Part shown: one piece after another, positions 51,747 through 59,778 of the stretch | How the letters are laid out: each line of letters begins with the position of its first letter | Position numbering within the stretch: the stretch's first letter is position 1 | Assembly: GCF_900114785.1 (NCBI RefSeq) | Contig: NZ_FOUG01000006.1 | Location: 186,001-250,000 of the forward strand | Direction of reading: 5' to 3' | Source: Variovorax sp. OV329 | Lineage (GTDB): Bacteria; Pseudomonadota; Gammaproteobacteria; Burkholderiales; Burkholderiaceae_C | Length of the DNA stretch: 64,000 nt | Notes under the pieces: model-generated | Seen by the model: the letters and a program-made list of their open reading frames with translations, nothing else | Database searches by the model: none | Told to the model about the DNA's origin: nothing | Translations under genes and position numbers: made by a program

Positions 51747-52742
51747 ATGCGTTTTTCACCCGCCCATTCCGACGCCTTCCAGTCGGCCACGCAAGAAGGA
51801 GACGACAAGGAGGGCGAGGGCGACAGCTTCGGCCGCGAGTTGCTGGCCGGCCTGGCGGGCAAGCCGCGCAGCATCTCGCCCAAGTTCTTCTACGACGCGG
51901 CCGGCTCGCGCCTGTTCGATGCCATCTGCGAACTGCCCGAGTACTACCCCACGCGCACCGAGCTGAGCATCCTGGCCGACCGCGCCGGCGAGATCGCGCA
52001 GCAGATCGGGCCCGATGCCGAAATCATCGAGTTCGGCGCCGGCTCGCTGCGCAAGGTGCGGCTGCTGCTCGATGCATTGAAGACGCCGCGGCGCTTCGTG
52101 CCCATCGACATCTCGGGCGAGCACCTGGCGCAGGCCGCGCGGTCCTTGCGCTCCGACTATCCGGCGCTGGACGTGCAGCCATTGGTGGCCGACTACACGC
52201 GCCCCTTCTCGCTGCCGACAAGGCACGACGGCGGCGGCATGCGCGTGGGCTTCTTCCCAGGCTCCACGCTGGGCAATTTCACCCCGGAGGAGGCGCTGGC
52301 CTTCCTGCAGGGCGCGGCGCGCGTGCTGCGCGGTGGCGGCCTGCTGCTGGGCGTGGACCTGGTGAAGGACCCGGCCCGCCTGCACGCCGCCTACAACGAC
52401 GCCCAGGGCATCACGGCGCGCTTCAACCTCAACCTGCTGGCGCGTGCCAATGCCGAGCTGGGCGCCGACTTCGACCTTTCTGCCTTCACCCACACGGCCT
52501 TCTACAACGCGCCGCACCAGCGTATCGAGATGCACCTGGTCAGTCGCGCCTCGCAGACGGTGAACCTGCTGGGCGAGCGCCTTCACTTCGCCGAGGCCGA
52601 GACCATCCACACCGAGAACTCGCACAAGTTCACCGTGGAAGGGCTGCGCACTTTGGCGGCGCGCGCGGGCTTCGGCATCGGCCCGGTCTGGACCGACCCC
52701 GAGCGCCTGTTCAGCGTGCACTGGCTGCCGGCGGCACAATAG
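51747..52742 (+). CDS. egtD: L-histidine N-alpha-methyltransferase EgtD
   Basis: A 331-aa enzyme making trimethylhistidine (hercynine) from histidine and SAM. DSFGRELLAGLAGKPRSISPK, KFFYDAAGSRLFDAICELPE, YYPTRTELSIL, the SAM motif EFGAGSLRKVRLLL and GSTLGNFTPEEA are EgtD hallmarks; the C-terminal HTENSHKF is also conserved. With EgtB it forms the core of ergothioneine synthesis; a C-S lyase (EgtE) is not visible here and may be supplied from elsewhere. Confidence 0.96.
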   Translation: MRFSPAHSDAFQSATQEGDDKEGEGDSFGRELLAGLAGKPRSISPKFFYDAAGSRLFDAICELPEYYPTRTELSILADRAGEIAQQIGPDAEIIEFGAGSLRKVRLLLDALKTPRRFVPIDISGEHLAQAARSLRSDYPALDVQPLVADYTRPFSLPTRHDGGGMRVGFFPGSTLGNFTPEEALAFLQGAARVLRGGGLLLGVDLVKDPARLHAAYNDAQGITARFNLNLLARANAELGADFDLSAFTHTAFYNAPHQRIEMHLVSRASQTVNLLGERLHFAEAETIHTENSHKFTVEGLRTLAARAGFGIGPVWTDPERLFSVHWLPAAQ

Positions 52743-52789
52743 GGCGGTGCCCTGCCGGCGTGCGGGGCCGGCCTGGAGATACATCGTCT

Positions 52790-53071
52790 ATGAAAGCAAC
52801 CTGGAACGGCGCCACCATCGCCGAGAGCGACGACACCGTGGTCGTCGAGGGCAACCACTATTTCCCCGCGAGCTCGCTGAACCGCGACCACGTCACCTTC
52901 AGCAACCACCGCACCACCTGCCCCTGGAAGGGCTCGGCCAGCTACTACTCGCTGCTGGTCAACGGCGAACTCAATGCCGACGCCGCCTGGTACTACGCCG
53001 ACCCCAAGCCCGAGGCCGAGATGGTGCGCGACCGCGTGGCCTTCTGGAAGGGCGTGAAGGTCGAGGCCTGA
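52790..53071 (+). CDS. DUF427 family protein
   Basis: A 93-aa small beta-rich protein with the DUF427 hallmarks GNHYFPASSL (about 21-30) and TTCPWKGSASYYSL (about 42-55). Function unknown. It follows egtD by 47 nt with a GGAG site, in the same directon as the ergothioneine genes. Confidence 0.92.
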   Translation: MKATWNGATIAESDDTVVVEGNHYFPASSLNRDHVTFSNHRTTCPWKGSASYYSLLVNGELNADAAWYYADPKPEAEMVRDRVAFWKGVKVEA

Positions 53072-53081
53072 GCGCCGCCGG

Positions 53082-53822
53082 ATGAGCAAGGATTTCTCGC
53101 CTCCGGCCACGCCGCCGGAGAACCTGGATACGGCCCTGGCGGAAGACGGCTACGCGGTGTTGGCGCCGCAGGGCCTGTCGCAGTGGCTGGGCCTGCCGCT
53201 GGCCGAGCTGGAGGCCCTGCGGCCCGACTGGGACGCACTGCCCCCCGACGAATACCTCAAGGACGGCGGCCGCTACCGCACCCGCCGCCATGCCTGCTTC
53301 GTCGCCGAGGGCGAGGCGCTGCGCCCGGTGCCGCACCGTGCGCACTGGCAGCCAGTGGAGTACAACGCACTTCACGGTGGCATGCAGCGCTGGTTCGCAC
53401 CCATGCTCGACGCCACCGTCGCCCGGCCTGCCTGGCAGCGCCTCATGCACCAGCTGGCCGTGGCGGCCAGCGCGTTGCGTGGCACGCAGCCCTGGTTCAT
53501 CGAGGCGCACCAGTTCCGCATCGACACGGCGGGCGGCATTGGCCGGCCCACGCCCGAGGGGGCGCACCGCGACGGCGTCGACCTGGTGGCGGTCGCCCTG
53601 GTGGGCCGCCACAACGTCAAGGGCGGGGAGACGCGCGTGTTCGAGGCCGCCGGCCGACGTGGCGAACGCTTCACCATGAGCGAGCCCTGGACCCTGCTGT
53701 TGCTGGACGACGCGCGCGTCATCCACGAGACCACGCCCATCCAGCCCCTGGCCGAAGGCGAGGGCGGCTGGCGCGACACCCTGGTGGTCACCTGCCGCGC
53801 CGGGGCTTTCCAGGGCGATTGA
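53082..53822 (+). CDS. 2-oxoglutarate/Fe(II) dioxygenase family protein (amino-acid hydroxylase type)
   Basis: A 246-aa enzyme of the 2OG-Fe dioxygenase family that includes bacterial free L-isoleucine 4-hydroxylase. The facial triad is visible: His162 and Asp164 in AHRDGVD, His215 in RVIHETTPI, and Arg231 in WRDTLVV binds 2-oxoglutarate. It likely hydroxylates a free amino acid or related small molecule in the cytoplasm. It starts 10 nt after the DUF427 gene and lies downstream of egtBD, so an ergothioneine- or histidine-related substrate is possible but unproven. Confidence 0.85.
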   Translation: MSKDFSPPATPPENLDTALAEDGYAVLAPQGLSQWLGLPLAELEALRPDWDALPPDEYLKDGGRYRTRRHACFVAEGEALRPVPHRAHWQPVEYNALHGGMQRWFAPMLDATVARPAWQRLMHQLAVAASALRGTQPWFIEAHQFRIDTAGGIGRPTPEGAHRDGVDLVAVALVGRHNVKGGETRVFEAAGRRGERFTMSEPWTLLLLDDARVIHETTPIQPLAEGEGGWRDTLVVTCRAGAFQGD

Positions 53823-53931
53823 GGGAAACCCCGGGCGGCCGGGAGAGTCCTACACCTGGCGGCCTGCGGAGTCTGTACATTTGGCCTCGCAGCCGCGATT
53901 GCGGCAAGGACTCAAAGAAAGCGAGGGCACC

Positions 53932-54369
53932 ATGTTCAACCACATCCTGGTTCCGATCGACGGCTCCGACGCCTCGATGGCGGCGGTGAGCAAGGCGAGC
54001 GGGCTGGCGCTGGCCTTCGGCAGCCGCATCACGCTGATCCACGTGATCGACAACTACCCCTTCATCGGCGTGGGCGCCGACTACGCGCTGGGGCAGAACG
54101 AGTACCTGGCGGCCGCCACCTCCAGCGCCAACGCGGCACTGGCGCGCGGCGTGGCCGCGCTGGCGGCAGAGGGCCTGCACAGCGACCAGCGGGTGATCGA
54201 CGGCCACGTGGTGCACGAGGGCATCGTCGACACCGCCAACGCCCTGGGCTGCGACCTGGTCGTGATGGGCTCGCACGGCCGACACGGCATCGAGAAGCTG
54301 CTGCTGGGCAGCGTCACGCAGCGCGTGCTGCAGGACGCCCACGTGCCGGTGCTGGTGGTGCGCAGCTGA
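53932..54369 (+). CDS. Universal stress protein (UspA family)
   Basis: A 145-aa protein starting MFNHILVPIDGSDAS with the ATP-binding signature GSHGRHGIEKLLLGSVTQ (G2xG9xGS type) at about 113-130, so of the ATP-binding class. Soluble dimer induced by stress. A single gene with 109 bp upstream; converges with the bestrophin gene 13 bp away. Confidence 0.95.
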   Translation: MFNHILVPIDGSDASMAAVSKASGLALAFGSRITLIHVIDNYPFIGVGADYALGQNEYLAAATSSANAALARGVAALAAEGLHSDQRVIDGHVVHEGIVDTANALGCDLVVMGSHGRHGIEKLLLGSVTQRVLQDAHVPVLVVRS

Positions 54370-54382
54370 GCAAGCCGGCCCG

Positions 54383-55300
54383 CTAGGTCTGCAGGTATTC
54401 GACCGGCACGGCGGAAGGAGCGGGCGGCACGGGTTTCTCGCCCATCATCTCGCGCAAGGTGGCCTCGATCGAGGCCGACATCGCGTCCAGCGCCAGGTCG
54501 TTGGGCGAGGTGCCGAACGGGTCCTCGATTTCCTCGCCCAGCGCCTCCAGCGCGAAGAAGGTGTAGGCGATGAAGGCCACGATCACCGGCGTCATCGGCC
54601 CGATGGAATCCACCAGCCCGAAGCGCAGCAGCACGCAGTACAGGTAGATGGTGCGGTGGATGATGACCGCGTAGGTGAAGGGAATGGGCGTGCCCGCGAT
54701 GCGCTCGCAGCCGCCCAGCGCGTCGGTGAGCCGGCCCAGGGGCGCTTCCATGGCCTGCGCCAGCCCGGGCGACAGCTGCCCCGTGCGCAGCCGGTCGCGC
54801 AGCCATTCCCCCGCCATGAGCAGAAGCAGGGCCGGCTTGTAGCGCGCCTGCTGGAGCCGCTCGCATTCCTGCGCCGGCAGCAGGCGCCGCAGGTCGGCCA
54901 TGGGGTCGGACGCGCGCAGCTGGTGCCGAAGCGCGTGCACGAAGGCGATCAGCCTCGCGCCCACCACTTCCGCGTGCGATGCCGAGTCCGGCAGCGTCAG
55001 CGCCTGCCGCACCAGGCTGCGCGTCTCGTTGAGCACCGATCCCCACAGCGTGCGCGCCTCCCAGTAGCGCGCATAGCTGGTGCTGTTGCGAAAGCCCAGG
55101 AAGATCGCCAGCGTCAGGCCGATCAGCGAGAAGGGCACGAAGTTCAGCGGGATCTTCCAGGCGAAGAGCCGTCCGTGCAGCACCGTGACGAGAATCGCGA
55201 AGGCGGTGGTGCCCAGAAGTTGCGGCAGGATCACCGGCAGCACCGAGCCGCGCACCACGAAGAGCATGCGCAGCCAGTTCGGGCGTGGCCGCACGATCAT
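54383..55300 (-). CDS. Bestrophin-family ion channel protein
   Basis: A 305-aa membrane protein. MIVRPRPNWLRMLFVVRGSV, the IPLNFVPFSLIGLTLAIFLGFRNSTSYARYWEAR segment (shown here only in part: LTLAIFLGFRNSTSYARYWE) and FVALEALGEEIEDPFG-like FFALEALGEEIEDPFG match bacterial bestrophins (YneE/KpBest), which form pentameric cation or anion channels. It overlaps the upstream membrane-protein gene by 4 nt. Confidence 0.9.
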   Translation of the reverse strand: MIVRPRPNWLRMLFVVRGSVLPVILPQLLGTTAFAILVTVLHGRLFAWKIPLNFVPFSLIGLTLAIFLGFRNSTSYARYWEARTLWGSVLNETRSLVRQALTLPDSASHAEVVGARLIAFVHALRHQLRASDPMADLRRLLPAQECERLQQARYKPALLLLMAGEWLRDRLRTGQLSPGLAQAMEAPLGRLTDALGGCERIAGTPIPFTYAVIIHRTIYLYCVLLRFGLVDSIGPMTPVIVAFIAYTFFALEALGEEIEDPFGTSPNDLALDAMSASIEATLREMMGEKPVPPAPSAVPVEYLQT

Positions 55301-55902
55301 GGCGCAGTGCTGCCGCCCAGCACGTCGAAGCTGCGCAGGATCCAGGACACCTGGTAGAGCAGGTTCAGCACAGCGAAGGAAACGTGGAAGCGCCGGTTGG
55401 TGGTGCTGGCCGCGATCCACGCCAGCACCAGGTAGAAGCCCAGGCGGATCGGGTACTCGATGCCGAAGGCCGCGAAATGCTCGCGCCCCTTGAGCCAGGA
55501 GTCGATCGCGTCGAAGACCATCGACACCGCCAGCAGCGCGAAGAACCAGCGCCGGCGCGACATGAAGTAGTCGTCGTAGTCGCGGTAGTCGCGGATGTCC
55601 GCCGGGAACAGCACCGCGCACATGAAGTAGTAGAGGATGGCGAAGGCCATCACGAACAGGTACAGCTCGAAGCGCCAGGCCACGATGCCCGAGAGTCGGT
55701 ATTCCCACCACCAGAAGTGCAGCATGGCCAGCAGCATCGACAGCGCCCAGGCCAGGTGGACCCAGTCGGGCTTCTGCCGCGTGGGATGCTGCACGAATCG
55801 CGCAACGCCGGTCAGCACGCTGGCGATGGCCAGGCTCACCACCATGCCGATGGCGACCTTGATGTGGATGAAGAGGGCGGGATCGCCCGCGGTGGTGCCC
55901 AT
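55297..55902 (-). CDS. Conserved membrane protein of unknown function
   Basis: A 201-aa protein with about six hydrophobic helices (IHIKVAIGMVVSLAIASVL first) and a conserved-looking cytoplasmic loop RDYRDYDDYFMSRRRWFFAL. It contains no signal or known domain. Translational overlap with bestrophin suggests it may be an accessory subunit. Confidence 0.8.
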   Translation of the reverse strand: MGTTAGDPALFIHIKVAIGMVVSLAIASVLTGVARFVQHPTRQKPDWVHLAWALSMLLAMLHFWWWEYRLSGIVAWRFELYLFVMAFAILYYFMCAVLFPADIRDYRDYDDYFMSRRRWFFALLAVSMVFDAIDSWLKGREHFAAFGIEYPIRLGFYLVLAWIAASTTNRRFHVSFAVLNLLYQVSWILRSFDVLGGSTAP

Positions 55903-55948
55903 GGGGCGCGATTCTTGTCCAAAAGCGGCGAAAGCCGGAAGCGTGGGC

Positions 55949-56599
55949 CTAGAAGGGCACCGGACTCTCGAAGCGCAAGGGCGCGCCGGTGAAAGGGTGG
56001 GCGAGCTCCAGCCGCGTGGCATGCAGCAGCAGCCGCGGCGCGCGCGCCTGCGCGGACTCGCCGGCGTAGAGCGCATCGCCCAGGATCGCGTGGCCGATGT
56101 GCGCCAGGTGCACGCGCAACTGGTGCGTGCGGCCGCTTTGGGGCGCCAGCTCCAGCCGCGTGGCGCCCGGCTCGCTCATCGGCGCCTTCACGCGCCAGCG
56201 CGTGAGGCTGGGCTTGCCCTGCACGGGATCGACGATGCGAAGCGGCCGGCGCGGCCAGTCGGCGGCGATGGGCGCGTCGATCGTCTGCCATTCGTCCTCG
56301 CCCATCGATGCAGGAGCGATCAGGCCGTCGACCACGGCCTCGTAGCGCTTGTCGACCCGCTGCTCGGCAAAGGCCTGGCTGAGCGCGCGCTGCATCTCGA
56401 TGCCGCGCGCCATCAGCACCAGCCCGCTGGTGCTCATGTCCAGGCGGTGCACCACCAGTGCGTCGGGCCACTGCTGCCGCGCGCGCTCGCTGAGGCAGTC
56501 CTGCTTGTCCGCGCCGCGGCCGGGCACGCAGAGCAGGCCCGAGGGCTTGTCGAGCACCAGCAGGCCGGCGTCTTCATGAATCACTTGCAGCAAGGGCAT
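55949..56599 (-). CDS. RluA-family 23S rRNA/tRNA pseudouridine synthase
   Basis: A 216-aa pseudouridine synthase with the family motif HRLDMSTSGL (Asp54 catalytic), YEAVVDG and GRTHQLRVHLAHIGHAILGD. It is short and lacks an S4 domain, like RluA (dual 23S U746 and tRNA U32) rather than RluC/RluD. The start is the ATG giving MPLLQVIHEDAGLLVLDKP. Confidence 0.93.
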   Translation of the reverse strand: MPLLQVIHEDAGLLVLDKPSGLLCVPGRGADKQDCLSERARQQWPDALVVHRLDMSTSGLVLMARGIEMQRALSQAFAEQRVDKRYEAVVDGLIAPASMGEDEWQTIDAPIAADWPRRPLRIVDPVQGKPSLTRWRVKAPMSEPGATRLELAPQSGRTHQLRVHLAHIGHAILGDALYAGESAQARAPRLLLHATRLELAHPFTGAPLRFESPVPF

Positions 56600-57015
56600 G
56601 GGCGCAAGTGTGCCGCGGCGCATGCCATGTGCCCGTGACGAAGCGATGACGGCCCGCAAGAGCACGGGGCATTGCGGGTGCGTCACGGCGCAGCCACCTC
56701 CGGGGCCTAGTCTGTCCCTGACCTCCGAAGAAGCAAGCCTGAAATCACAATGAACACCTCGATCCTCTCCCGCATCCTTGCGACCACCGCCACGGCCTGG
56801 TCCATCGTGGAACGCCGGCGCAAGCCGGCTCCGCTCGCGCTCGCTTGCACCGTGAATTAGCAAGCGGGTGAAAGTGCGCCCGCGCAGGCGCCGCCTGGGC
56901 CTTGGGCCCCTAAAACCCCTCGGGTAAGACTCGTCTGATCGCCGATTCGACTGGCTTGGGCGAGGGAGTTCGTTCCACAATGACCCAGCCCGACCCGGGC
57001 GTCGGAGAGGCCCCC
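56600..57015. other. 416-bp intergenic region with one possible tiny ORF
   Basis: The stretch between the pseudouridine synthase start and the next gene holds no established feature. One open frame of 36 codons at 56750-56860 is listed separately. The rest is G/C-rich and shows no clear promoter, RNA or repeat to my eye. Confidence 0.5.
56750..56860 (+). CDS. Possible 36-aa small protein
   Basis: ATG at 56750 to TAG at 56858-56860. The peptide begins MNTSILSRILATTATAWSIV, a short amphipathic/hydrophobic start, and continues with a basic ERRRKPAPLALA. The ribosome site is poor (AAGAAG 15 nt upstream). It could be spurious. Confidence 0.3.
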   Translation: MNTSILSRILATTATAWSIVERRRKPAPLALACTVN

Positions 57016-57285
57016 ATGAACGCCATCAAGCGCGCACGCCGCTACATCGAAGACCACCACGACGAACCCGCCGCCCTGGTGCTCTCGCAACTCGTGCTGG
57101 CACTGGAGACCGAGCACAGCTTCGCCCTCTCCACCATCTACCAGCTCGACCTCGATCAGTTCGAACTGGCCATCGACATCCTCAAGGAATGGCGCCTGGA
57201 CCGCTATTACGCGGGCAAGGCCAAGCTGTTCGACATCTCACTGCAGATGGCCGCGCTCCAGGCCGGCGGCGGCACGCAGCCTTGA
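57016..57285 (+). CDS. Small conserved-looking hypothetical protein
   Basis: An 89-aa helical protein (MNAIKRARRYIEDHHDEPAA; later YQLDLDQFELAIDILKEWRL). The ATG at 57016 has GGAGAGG 5 nt upstream and is preferred over an ATG at 56980. No domain recognised. It stands alone. Confidence 0.72.
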   Translation: MNAIKRARRYIEDHHDEPAALVLSQLVLALETEHSFALSTIYQLDLDQFELAIDILKEWRLDRYYAGKAKLFDISLQMAALQAGGGTQP

Positions 57286-57315
57286 GCTGAAAACTTTTTC
57301 CTGGCCCGGGCAGCA

Positions 57316-57373
57316 GCGTGAAGCAGTTCACGCGCGAAGGCTGCAACGTCGCCAAATTGTCACTAGATGTGAC
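57316..57373. repeat. Two inverted repeats upstream of an ABC receptor gene
   Basis: GCGTGAA, 4 nt, TTCACGC (57316-57333) and GTCAC, 5 nt, GTGAC (57359-57373) lie in the 102-bp gap before the gene at 57388. The first could be a hairpin at the end of the preceding transcript, the second an operator. Confidence 0.35.
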
Positions 57374-57387
57374 GAGCATTGGCCGGC

Positions 57388-58542
57388 ATGCAACTTTCGA
57401 CTTCATCCGTGCGCCGGCGCCAGGTGCTGCGCGGCATGGCGGGCGCCCTGGGCGCCAGCGCCATTTCCTTCTTTCCTTTCCTTTCGAGCGCGCAAGGCCG
57501 CCCGGACGCGGCGGGCATGCGCGTCACGCAGCTGCTGGACATGTCGCCCGACCAGCAGCAGCTCTCGCGTGACTATTCGACCGGCATCCGGCTCGCATTC
57601 GCCGAGCTGAAGAAGGCCGGCCAGCCGGTGCCGCAACTGTCCACAGTCGAGACCGACGGCAGCACGACGGCCGTGCGCAATGCGCTGCAGCTGATCCGTG
57701 ACGACACTTCGCAGGTTGCCCTGCTGGGTACGGCAGGCGAGGGCGTCGCGCTCGCGAGCATGTCGGAGTCCTCCCAGCTCAAGCTCGACATCGCCCACGT
57801 CGCGCCCTGGCTGGCCGATCCGCAGATGGACGACAACCCGCGCCTGTTCGCGCTCTTCGCTTCGCGCGAGGAGCAGATCCGCTACGTGCTCAAGACGCTG
57901 TCGGTGGTGGGTGTGCACGAGCTGGGCCTGGTCTATCCCAGCCAGGCGCATGCCGACACCATCCAGGCCGGCATGGCAGCCATCGGCGGCCGCCTTCAGC
58001 TCAAGACGCGCAGCCTGGTCATCCCCAAGGACAAGGACATTGCCGCCTATGCGACACAGCTGCCGGCCGATGCGCCTTTCTTCCTGATGTTCATGGGCGG
58101 CGCCATCGAGCTGGCGCTGTTCACGCAGGGCCTGAACAAGCTGGGGCGCCAGCGCTACGTGCTGTGCCTGTCGGACGTGGACACCAACACCTTCCTGCAG
58201 CTCAACCCCGGCAAGACGGTGCCGGTGATCTTCACCGACGTGGTGCCCAACCCGCACACCAGCAAGCTGCCGGTGGTGCGCAACTACCGCAGCCTGCTGC
58301 AGAACCTGTATGACGAGGCGCCCACGCCGGTGAGCCTGGCGGGCTACCTTGCGGGCCGCTATGCCGCCACGGTGCTGGCCAGCGTCGGTGCGGGGGCCAC
58401 GCGGGCGCGCGTGTTGGCGGAGTTCCAACGCCGCCGTCCGCTGGAGCTCGACGGCTGGCACCTGGCCTTCAACGCACAGGGGCGCGCAAGCAGTTTCGTG
58501 AGCCAGACCATGCTCAACACACGCGGTAACTTCGTCGGTTGA
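57388..58542 (+). CDS. Orphan branched-chain-amino-acid-type ABC receptor (Peripla_BP_6)
   Basis: A 384-aa type-I periplasmic binding protein with a Tat-like leader (RRRQVLRGMAGALGAS, Arg9-11) and the lobes of the LivJ/amide-receptor fold (TVETDGSTTAVRNALQLI, VHELGLVYPSQAHADTIQAG). No LivHMGF genes are near. The pattern is common in Burkholderiales, where such receptors are scattered. Ligand unknown. The ATG at 57388 was chosen over an earlier TTG by 3 residues. Confidence 0.85.
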   Translation: MQLSTSSVRRRQVLRGMAGALGASAISFFPFLSSAQGRPDAAGMRVTQLLDMSPDQQQLSRDYSTGIRLAFAELKKAGQPVPQLSTVETDGSTTAVRNALQLIRDDTSQVALLGTAGEGVALASMSESSQLKLDIAHVAPWLADPQMDDNPRLFALFASREEQIRYVLKTLSVVGVHELGLVYPSQAHADTIQAGMAAIGGRLQLKTRSLVIPKDKDIAAYATQLPADAPFFLMFMGGAIELALFTQGLNKLGRQRYVLCLSDVDTNTFLQLNPGKTVPVIFTDVVPNPHTSKLPVVRNYRSLLQNLYDEAPTPVSLAGYLAGRYAATVLASVGAGATRARVLAEFQRRRPLELDGWHLAFNAQGRASSFVSQTMLNTRGNFVG

Positions 58543-58564
58543 AGTCGTCTTGATGACGGCTTCG

Positions 58565-58585
58565 TGACACACGCTTGACACACGC
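58565..58585 (+). promoter_or_regulatory. Direct repeat with embedded -35-like box upstream of CorA/ZntB gene
   Basis: TGACACACGC occurs twice with an 11-bp period (58565-58574 and 58576-58585), one helical turn apart. The second copy overlaps a perfect TTGACA (58575-58580), but no good -10 follows at 17 nt. It may bind a tandem-site regulator. Confidence 0.35.
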
Positions 58586-58676
58586 AGGGTGGAGCATGCC
58601 GCCCACCGCGTGATGTCCCGCGGCTGCATGCGCGTGCCCCCACCCTTTCCGTCAGCCATCCCGAGTCCCCGCCACC

Positions 58677-59738
58677 TTGCCAGCCATCTTTTCGGAAGTG
58701 AGCACCGCCAACTACGGCGGCGACGAAGCGGGACTGATCTGCGGATTCGTGTTCGGAGAAGCCGGGGTCGGCCGGCCCGTGTCCTCCAACACCGCGGCCG
58801 ACTGGCTGGCGCAACGCGGCCCGCCGGACGAAGAGGCGCAGGGTGCCGCGGCCGGCTTCGCCTGGCTGCACTTCAACCTCGCGCAGGTGTCGGCCGAGCG
58901 CTGGCTGGCCCGGCATGCGGGCCTGTCGGACGACTTCTTCGAGCTGCTGCACGACGACCTGTATTCCACGCGCATCGAGCGCGCCGACCAGGCGCTGATG
59001 GCGGTCATCAACGACGTGCATTTCGACTTCGAGATGGACGCCTCGGACATCTCGACCCTGTGGATCAGCGTGGACCGCCGACTGGTGGTGACGGCCCGCC
59101 GCCATCCGCTGCGTTCGGTGGACCACCTGCGCACGGCGGTGAACCGGGGCGAGGCCTTCCGCTCCACCTCCGAGCTGCTGGAGCGCCTGATGCGCACGCA
59201 GGCCGACGTGCTGGTGGGCATCGTGCGCTCGGTCACCGACCGGGTCGACAAGATCGAGGACCAGCTGCTGGCCGGCCGGCTCGCCACCAAGCGCTCGCGG
59301 CTGGGCAACCTGCGCCGCGTGATGGTGCGGCTGCAACGGCTGCTGGCACCGGAGCCGGCGGCGCTGTTCCGGCTGCTGCAGAACCCGCCCGCCTGGATGG
59401 CATCCAGCGACGTGCAGGAACTGCGCGCCGCCACCGAGGAGTTCTCGGTGGTGCTGCGCGACATGCAGGCGCTGCAGGAACGCATCAAGCTGCTGCAGGA
59501 AGAGATCGCGGCCAGCGTGAACGAGGACAACAACCGCAGCCTGTTCGTGCTGACCATCGTCACCGTGCTCGCGCTGCCCATCAACATCCTGGCGGGCCTG
59601 TTCGGCATGAACGTGGGCGGCATCCCGCTGTCCGACGACTCGCACGGCTTCTGGATCCTGGTGGCGCTGGTGGTGGGCTTCACCTGCGTTGCCGGCTGGG
59701 CCGTGCTGCGCCGGCATCGCAAGGACCGGCAGGACTGA
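58677..59738 (+). CDS. CorA-like divalent metal transporter (ZntB type)
   Basis: A 353-aa CorA-superfamily protein: long cytoplasmic helical funnel, then two C-terminal transmembrane helices with the pore signature GMNVGG near 309-314 (GMN plus VGGIP rather than CorA GMNF). This loop is typical of ZntB and related Zn/proton or Mg carriers. The start is uncertain: a TTG at 58677 or a GTG at 58698 gives the same core; no strong ribosome site precedes either. Confidence 0.88.
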   Translation: MPAIFSEVSTANYGGDEAGLICGFVFGEAGVGRPVSSNTAADWLAQRGPPDEEAQGAAAGFAWLHFNLAQVSAERWLARHAGLSDDFFELLHDDLYSTRIERADQALMAVINDVHFDFEMDASDISTLWISVDRRLVVTARRHPLRSVDHLRTAVNRGEAFRSTSELLERLMRTQADVLVGIVRSVTDRVDKIEDQLLAGRLATKRSRLGNLRRVMVRLQRLLAPEPAALFRLLQNPPAWMASSDVQELRAATEEFSVVLRDMQALQERIKLLQEEIAASVNEDNNRSLFVLTIVTVLALPINILAGLFGMNVGGIPLSDDSHGFWILVALVVGFTCVAGWAVLRRHRKDRQD

Positions 59739-59778
59739 GCCCGCCGGCGCGATCCGGTCACCGCGATGCGGCAGCCGG

